Both the position numbers and the translations under genes were made by a program. DNA of 64,000 bases, taken from Microbacterium maritypicum (GTDB lineage Bacteria > Actinomycetota > Actinomycetes > Actinomycetales > Microbacteriaceae). The stretch spans positions 620,001 through 684,000 of the forward strand of contig NZ_WAAQ01000002.1 of NCBI RefSeq assembly GCF_008868125.1, read 5' to 3'. The notes under the pieces are model-generated. The model made no database searches. It was not told the origin of the DNA and saw only the letters and a program-made list of their open reading frames with translations. Positions 60,537 through 64,000 of the stretch are shown here, piece after piece (position 1 is the stretch's first letter; every line of letters begins with the position of its first letter).

Positions 60537-61742
60537 TCAGCCCGCCGCGGGTACCCGGTCGGCGAGGATCGCGCGGCGCTGATCGCCGATACGGGCGAGG
60601 ATCAGCGTCGCCTCCTGGTCGCCGCGCAGCGTCAGCTTCTTGCGGAAGGCCGCGGGATCGACGTCGACGCCGCGCTTCTTGATCTCCAGGCGTCCGATGC
60701 CGTGCGCCTTGAGGGCGGCGCTGATCGCCTTCGGGTTCGCCGGCAGGGTCTCCCGCACGCGGAAGGACTGCACGAAAGGGCTCGTCAGCGCGGCATCCGA
60801 GGTCAGGTAGGCGATGTGCTCGTCGAGCATCCCCGCGTCGAGGCTTCGGGCGACCTCGCCGATCAGACGGGCACGGATCACGGCGCCATCGGGTTCGTGC
60901 AGGAAGGCGCCGAGCTCGCGCACCGGCTCGTCGGCGGCGTCCGCCGGGGCGGTGAGCTCGTGCGAGCGCTCGTCGCGGATCACGAGCGCCGCGCGGCGGA
61001 CCCCTTCTCGGGCGAGGGCGCCGCTCCAGACGACGAGCTCGACGACGCTGCCGTCGGCGCTCACCCACTGCGCTTCGGCGTCGGCGGGCAGCGCGTCGCG
61101 GTCGTGCGCGGGTCCGAGCTTGATGCCGGTCGGATGGCTCGCGGCCACATCGAACGCCCAGTCCAGCGAGGGGGAGTAGTCGTCGGCGGAGACTCGTCGG
61201 GTCTCGCTGTGCCCGGAGGTGCGTCGAGCCGGGTCCATCCAGATCGCGCTTCCCGCTTCCACCGTTGAGAGGGCGTCTTCGGCCGTGAGGTGGTCCACCG
61301 CGGCGCTGTCGCCGAAGGGTGCCAGGTTGTAGGCGGCGATGGCCGAGGTGACCTCATCGGCGTCGACGGCGTGCACGTCGAGTCCCGCTCCGGCGAAGGC
61401 GAGCGCGTCGCCGCCGATGCCGCAGCCGAGGTCGGCGACGCGGGTGAATCCGGCGTGCCGGATCCGCTGCGCGTGACGGGCTGCGACCCCGAGCCTCGTC
61501 GCCTGCTCGAGCCCGGCGCGGGTGAACAGCATGCGTGCGGCGAAGGGGCCGAACTTCGCCGCAGCCTTGGATCGCAGGTGCGCCTGTCCGACGACGGCGG
61601 AGACGAGCTCGGGGGAGTGGCCGGCCGCGCGCAGCCGCGAGACGGTGCGGGTCACGTCGGCGGTCGATTCGATGGGCCCGACCGCGTCGAGCAGCTCGAG
61701 ACCGGCGGGGGTCAGCAGGGCGCGCAGCTCGGACATCTCCAC
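60537..61742 (-). CDS. Class I SAM-dependent methyltransferase, THUMP-like domain protein
   Basis: Protein of 401 residues with the SAM-binding loop VADLGCGIGGDALAFAG (residues ~102-118) and acidic ribose ligand in VHAVDAD. The motif WMDPARR stands where an NPPY-type site is expected. The C-terminal part (KAHGIGRLEIKKRGVDVDP) matches the THUMP-like domain of these proteins. The substrate is probably nucleic acid but is unproven. GTG start six bases after TAGGCT (minus 61754-61749), leaderless. Confidence 0.85.
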   Translation of the reverse strand: MEMSELRALLTPAGLELLDAVGPIESTADVTRTVSRLRAAGHSPELVSAVVGQAHLRSKAAAKFGPFAARMLFTRAGLEQATRLGVAARHAQRIRHAGFTRVADLGCGIGGDALAFAGAGLDVHAVDADEVTSAIAAYNLAPFGDSAAVDHLTAEDALSTVEAGSAIWMDPARRTSGHSETRRVSADDYSPSLDWAFDVAASHPTGIKLGPAHDRDALPADAEAQWVSADGSVVELVVWSGALAREGVRRAALVIRDERSHELTAPADAADEPVRELGAFLHEPDGAVIRARLIGEVARSLDAGMLDEHIAYLTSDAALTSPFVQSFRVRETLPANPKAISAALKAHGIGRLEIKKRGVDVDPAAFRKKLTLRGDQEATLILARIGDQRRAILADRVPAAG

Positions 61743-61787
61743 GTGCTCAGCCTAATTGCCCGTGCGGGGGGACTGCCCGCCGCGCAC

Positions 61788-61816
61788 GCTGGCACTCGCA
61801 TTGCGTGAGTGCCAGC
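61788..61816. promoter_or_regulatory. CIRCE element 1 (HrcA operator)
   Basis: GCTGGCACTC-N9-GAGTGCCAGC is a perfect 10-bp inverted repeat with the 9-base CIRCE spacing, overlapping the -35 region of groES. Confidence 0.88.
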
Positions 61817-61830
61817 CGAGCGCCTAGACT
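61801..61830 (+). promoter_or_regulatory. groES promoter
   Basis: TTGCGT (61801-61806), an 18-base spacer and TAGACT (61825-61830). The -35 lies in the spacer of CIRCE 1, and the predicted transcription start lies in CIRCE 2. Confidence 0.65.
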
Positions 61831-61833
61831 GGA

Positions 61834-61860
61834 TTAGCACTCTCGGGTTGAGAGTGCGAA
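61834..61860. promoter_or_regulatory. CIRCE element 2 (HrcA operator)
   Basis: TTAGCACTC-N9-GAGTGCGAA matches the CIRCE consensus TTAGCACTC-N9-GAGTGCTAA except for one base. It covers the likely transcription start. Confidence 0.9.
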
Positions 61861-61900
61861 CAAGTCTTTCGTGTCAGCGTCAAGAAAGAAGAGGTAGACC

Positions 61901-62197
61901 GTGTCGGTTTCCATCAAGCCGCTCGAGGACCGCATCGTCATCAAGCAGGTCGAGGCCGAGCAGACCACCGCGAGTGGCCTGGTCATCCCCGACACCGCCA
62001 AGGAGAAGCCCCAGGAGGGCGAGGTCGTGGCGGTCGGCCCCGGCCGCATCGACGACAACGGCAACCGTGTTCCGCTCGACGTCGCCGTCGGCGACCGTGT
62101 GCTCTACAGCAAGTACGGCGGCACCGAGGTGAAGTTCGGCGCAGACGAGTTCCTCGTCCTGTCGGCTCGCGACGTCCTGGCGGTCGTCGTCCGCTGA
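61901..62197 (+). CDS. groES: Co-chaperonin GroES
   Basis: Protein of 98 residues: start [36 protein letters not shown] in pieces, mobile loop at residues ~18-34, and C-terminal [15 protein letters not shown]. Forms the lid of GroEL. GTG start after AAGAAGAGG. No groEL follows; a terminator does, so groEL must be elsewhere. Confidence 0.97.
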   Translation: MSVSIKPLEDRIVIKQVEAEQTTASGLVIPDTAKEKPQEGEVVAVGPGRIDDNGNRVPLDVAVGDRVLYSKYGGTEVKFGADEFLVLSARDVLAVVVR

Positions 62198-62250
62198 TCT
62201 GCGGAATCTGATTCCCGCCCCTCGTGAGGGGCAGGGTCAAGGTCCTGGAA

Positions 62251-62281
62251 GGGGCCCGGATGCGCTTCGCATCCGGGCCCC
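62251..62281 (+). terminator. groES terminator
   Basis: A perfect 13-bp stem (GGGGCCCGGATGC and complement) with a 5-base loop, 53 bases after the groES stop. Confidence 0.85.
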
Positions 62282-62366
62282 TTCTGCGTCCGCCACCGGG
62301 CATCGGTTTCCTGCCGAACTCTGCGGCAGCGGCCGGGCGGCCGAGGGCGCGCCGCCGCCGCGGGCG

Positions 62367-62378
62367 TAGGGTTGTGCG
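62367..62378 (+). promoter_or_regulatory. Leaderless promoter of rarD
   Basis: TAGGGT (62367-62372) lies six bases before the GTG. No ribosome-binding site. Confidence 0.5.
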
Positions 62379-63308
62379 GTGCCCCCAGAGACGACTCGTG
62401 CCACGCAGACCGCCGGAGTGGCCTATGCCGGTGCCGCGTACCTCCTCTGGGGAGTGCTTCCGCTCTACTTCCTGCTCCTCGTTCCGACGGGGCCGTGGGA
62501 GGTCGTGGCCTGGCGCGTGCTGCTGTCGTTCGTGTTCTGCCTCCTGCTGCTCACGTTCACGCGCGGCTGGGCGGCATTCGGCGTCATCCTCCGACAGCCG
62601 AAGCTGCTGGCCTGGACGGCCCTGGCCGGTCTTCTGATCTACGTCAACTGGCAGGTGTTCCTGATCGGAACCCTCAGCGAGAACGTCGTCGAGACGAGCC
62701 TGGGCTACTTCATCAATCCGATCACGACCGTGCTGCTGGGCGTCTTCGTGCTGAAGGAGCGCATCCGCAGGTTGCAGTGGGCCGCCATCGCGATCGCGGC
62801 GATCGCGGTCGTCGTGATCGTCGTCGCCTACGGCGATTTCCCCTGGATCGCCCTGTCGTTGACGGCGTCCTTCGGGGTCTACGGGCTCATCAAGAAGAAG
62901 ATCGGTCCCGCCGTCGATGCGGTCAGCGGTCTGACGCTGGAGTCCTTCTGGCTCATCCCGATCGCCGTGGTGCAGCTGATCGTCGTCGCCCAGACGACGG
63001 GGATCACGATGGGGGCGAACGGGTGGCCGCACGCGCTGCTGCTGGCGTTCGCCGGCGTCGCCACAGCGGTGCCCCTGCTGCTCTTCGCCGCAGGAACCCG
63101 ACGCATCCACCTCACCGTGATCGGAATGATCCAGTTCATCACCCCCGTGATGCAGTTCCTCATCGGCGTCGTCGTCCTGCACGAGCCGATGCCTCCGGAG
63201 CGCTGGGCGGGCTTCATCATCGTGTGGATCGCGATCGGGGTGTTCGTCGTCGACCTGCTGCTCGCCGCACGTCGGGGGCGCAGGATTCCGCGTGTCGAAG
63301 CGGCCTGA
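62379..63308 (+). CDS. rarD: EamA family transporter RarD
   Basis: Integral membrane protein of 309 residues with about ten helices. The RarD start (GVAYAGAAYLLWGVLPLYFLLL) and NPITTVLLGVFVLKERI near residue 110 are diagnostic of the RarD branch of the drug/metabolite transporter superfamily. The transported compound is unknown. GTG start, leaderless. Confidence 0.88.
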   Translation: MPPETTRATQTAGVAYAGAAYLLWGVLPLYFLLLVPTGPWEVVAWRVLLSFVFCLLLLTFTRGWAAFGVILRQPKLLAWTALAGLLIYVNWQVFLIGTLSENVVETSLGYFINPITTVLLGVFVLKERIRRLQWAAIAIAAIAVVVIVVAYGDFPWIALSLTASFGVYGLIKKKIGPAVDAVSGLTLESFWLIPIAVVQLIVVAQTTGITMGANGWPHALLLAFAGVATAVPLLLFAAGTRRIHLTVIGMIQFITPVMQFLIGVVVLHEPMPPERWAGFIIVWIAIGVFVVDLLLAARRGRRIPRVEAA

Positions 63309-63422
63309 TCCCGAGGCTCATCCGTCGGGGAACCCGGTGTCGGATCGTTAACGCACCGAGATACTTGCAACCCCTGCGCGCAGGACTCACGGCCTAGTGT
63401 TAGAGCACCCGATTGTGGCCAG

Positions 63423-63453
63423 AATCCACGTTCAGTCACAATCCACGTTCAGT
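63423..63453 (+). repeat. Two direct repeats upstream of the ABC substrate-binding gene
   Basis: AATCCACGTTCAGT occurs at 63423-63436 and 63440-63453, a 17-bp period, ending 16 bases before the lipoprotein start. This places it over the probable promoter or leader. It may be a tandem operator. Confidence 0.5.
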
Positions 63454-63469
63454 TACGCAAGGGAGCATC

Positions 63470-64000
63470 ATGAACGCATTGAAGGGCTCGCGCACAGCGA
63501 AGGTCTTCGCCGGGATCGCACTGATCAGTGCATCCGCCATCGTCATCGCCGGCTGCAGCAGCACTCCGAGCTCGGAGAGCGGTGGCAGCGACAAGCCCGC
63601 AGCCGATCTGACGCTCAAGCTCGGATCGCTGCTTCCGCAGACGGGGTCGCTGGCATTCCTGGGCCCGCCCATGGAATCCGGCGTCGGACTCGCGGTCCAG
63701 GAGGTCAACGAGGCCGCTGCCGGTGTCACGATCGACCTGACGGCCGAGGACGAGGGCGACACTGACACCAAGGCCTACGAGACCTCGATCACCAAGCTGC
63801 AGGGCGCCGGCGTCTCCGCCATCGTCGGAGCCGCCGCATCGGGCGTCTCCAAGCTCATCCTCGACGGGAACGTGAGCGCGGGGATCCTTCAGATCTCGGC
63901 GTCGAACACGTCTCCCGACTTCACCACGTGGGACGACAGCGGCCTGTACTTCCGCACCGCACCCAGTGACCTGCTGCAGGGCGAGGTGCTGGGCAACCTG
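63470..64000 (+). CDS. ABC transporter substrate-binding lipoprotein, branched-chain amino-acid type (cut by window edge)
   Basis: First 177 residues only. A lipoprotein signal peptide (MNALKGSRTAKVFAGIALIS, lipobox VIAGC with Cys29) is followed by a Ser/Gly linker and a periplasmic-binding fold of the LivJ type (LTLKLGSLLPQTGSLAFLGPPM, GVGLAVQEVNEAA, VSAIVGAAASGVSKLI). It should bind amino acids or similar solutes outside the membrane. GGGAG precedes the ATG. Confidence 0.85.
   Translation, partial: MNALKGSRTAKVFAGIALISASAIVIAGCSSTPSSESGGSDKPAADLTLKLGSLLPQTGSLAFLGPPMESGVGLAVQEVNEAAAGVTIDLTAEDEGDTDTKAYETSITKLQGAGVSAIVGAAASGVSKLILDGNVSAGILQISASNTSPDFTTWDDSGLYFRTAPSDLLQGEVLGNL

Noticed and set aside
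1..64000. CRISPR arrays, tRNA and rRNA genes
   Set aside because: No run of spaced identical repeats and no cloverleaf or rRNA sequence was seen; intergenic gaps are short and mostly explained by promoters and hairpins.

Overview
The window is high-GC actinobacterial chromosome, most likely Microbacterium or a close Microbacteriaceae relative. Supporting signs are many GTG starts, many probable leaderless promoters (a TAnnnT box 6-7 bases before the start codon), CIRCE-controlled groES, LMW-phosphatase-type arsenate reductases of the actinobacterial kind, and the order glmM / coaA / glmS / acpS / alr / tsaE.

Layout. 1-3.3 kb: the end of a drug-efflux gene with its TetR regulator, then an envelope-stress unit of Asp23/Gls24, CsbD, an ECF sigma factor and two partner proteins. 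3.3-8.4 kb: an NmrA-like oxidoreductase with a divergent HxlR regulator, an APC permease with an RraA-family aldolase, truA, and an endonuclease/exonuclease/phosphatase-fold protein. 8.4-18 kb: housekeeping genes rplM-rpsI, glmM, an AraC-type regulator, ppx, coaA, glmS, acpS, alr and tsaE. 18-21.8 kb: a response regulator, a membrane histidine kinase and a membrane protein with a degenerate GGDEF-like tail. 21.8-55.5 kb: a flagellar locus bounded by csrA on the left and fliW on the right. The leftward genes (in transcription order) are fliA; fliC; fliD-fliS-fliT-like; flgB-flgC-fliE-fliF-fliG-fliH-fliI-fliJ-fliK-flgD-flgE; flbD-motA-motB; fliM-fliN-fliO-fliP-fliQ-fliR-flhB-flhA-csrA. The rightward genes are flgN-flgK-flgL-fliW. 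An 8-kb block of fadD, a small membrane protein, a cupin and an arsenic-resistance operon sits between flgE and flbD. 55.6-57.8 kb: tsaB-rimI-tsaD. 57.8-64 kb: three membrane proteins (two of them paralogues), a methyltransferase, groES with two CIRCE operators, rarD, and the start of an ABC substrate-binding lipoprotein.

How it works together. Five sites in front of flagellar transcription units share TAAC-N15-GCCGATAG or differ from it by one base. This matches the sigma-28 consensus, and a FliA/WhiG-type sigma gene lies in the locus, so FliA probably drives flgB-flgE, flbD-motAB, fliM-csrA, fliC and flgN-fliW. The fliC and flgB transcripts both appear to begin with a hairpin that shows ACGGAT in its loop, the kind of site CsrA binds. 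With csrA and fliW encoded at the two ends of the locus, the sequence predicts a CsrA-FliW-flagellin feedback circuit like that of Bacillus subtilis. The whole block from the response regulator to fliW separates tsaE from tsaB, genes that normally adjoin in actinobacteria, so it looks like an island, and the arsenic block looks like a second insertion inside it. No transposase, integrase, tRNA, rRNA or CRISPR array was seen.
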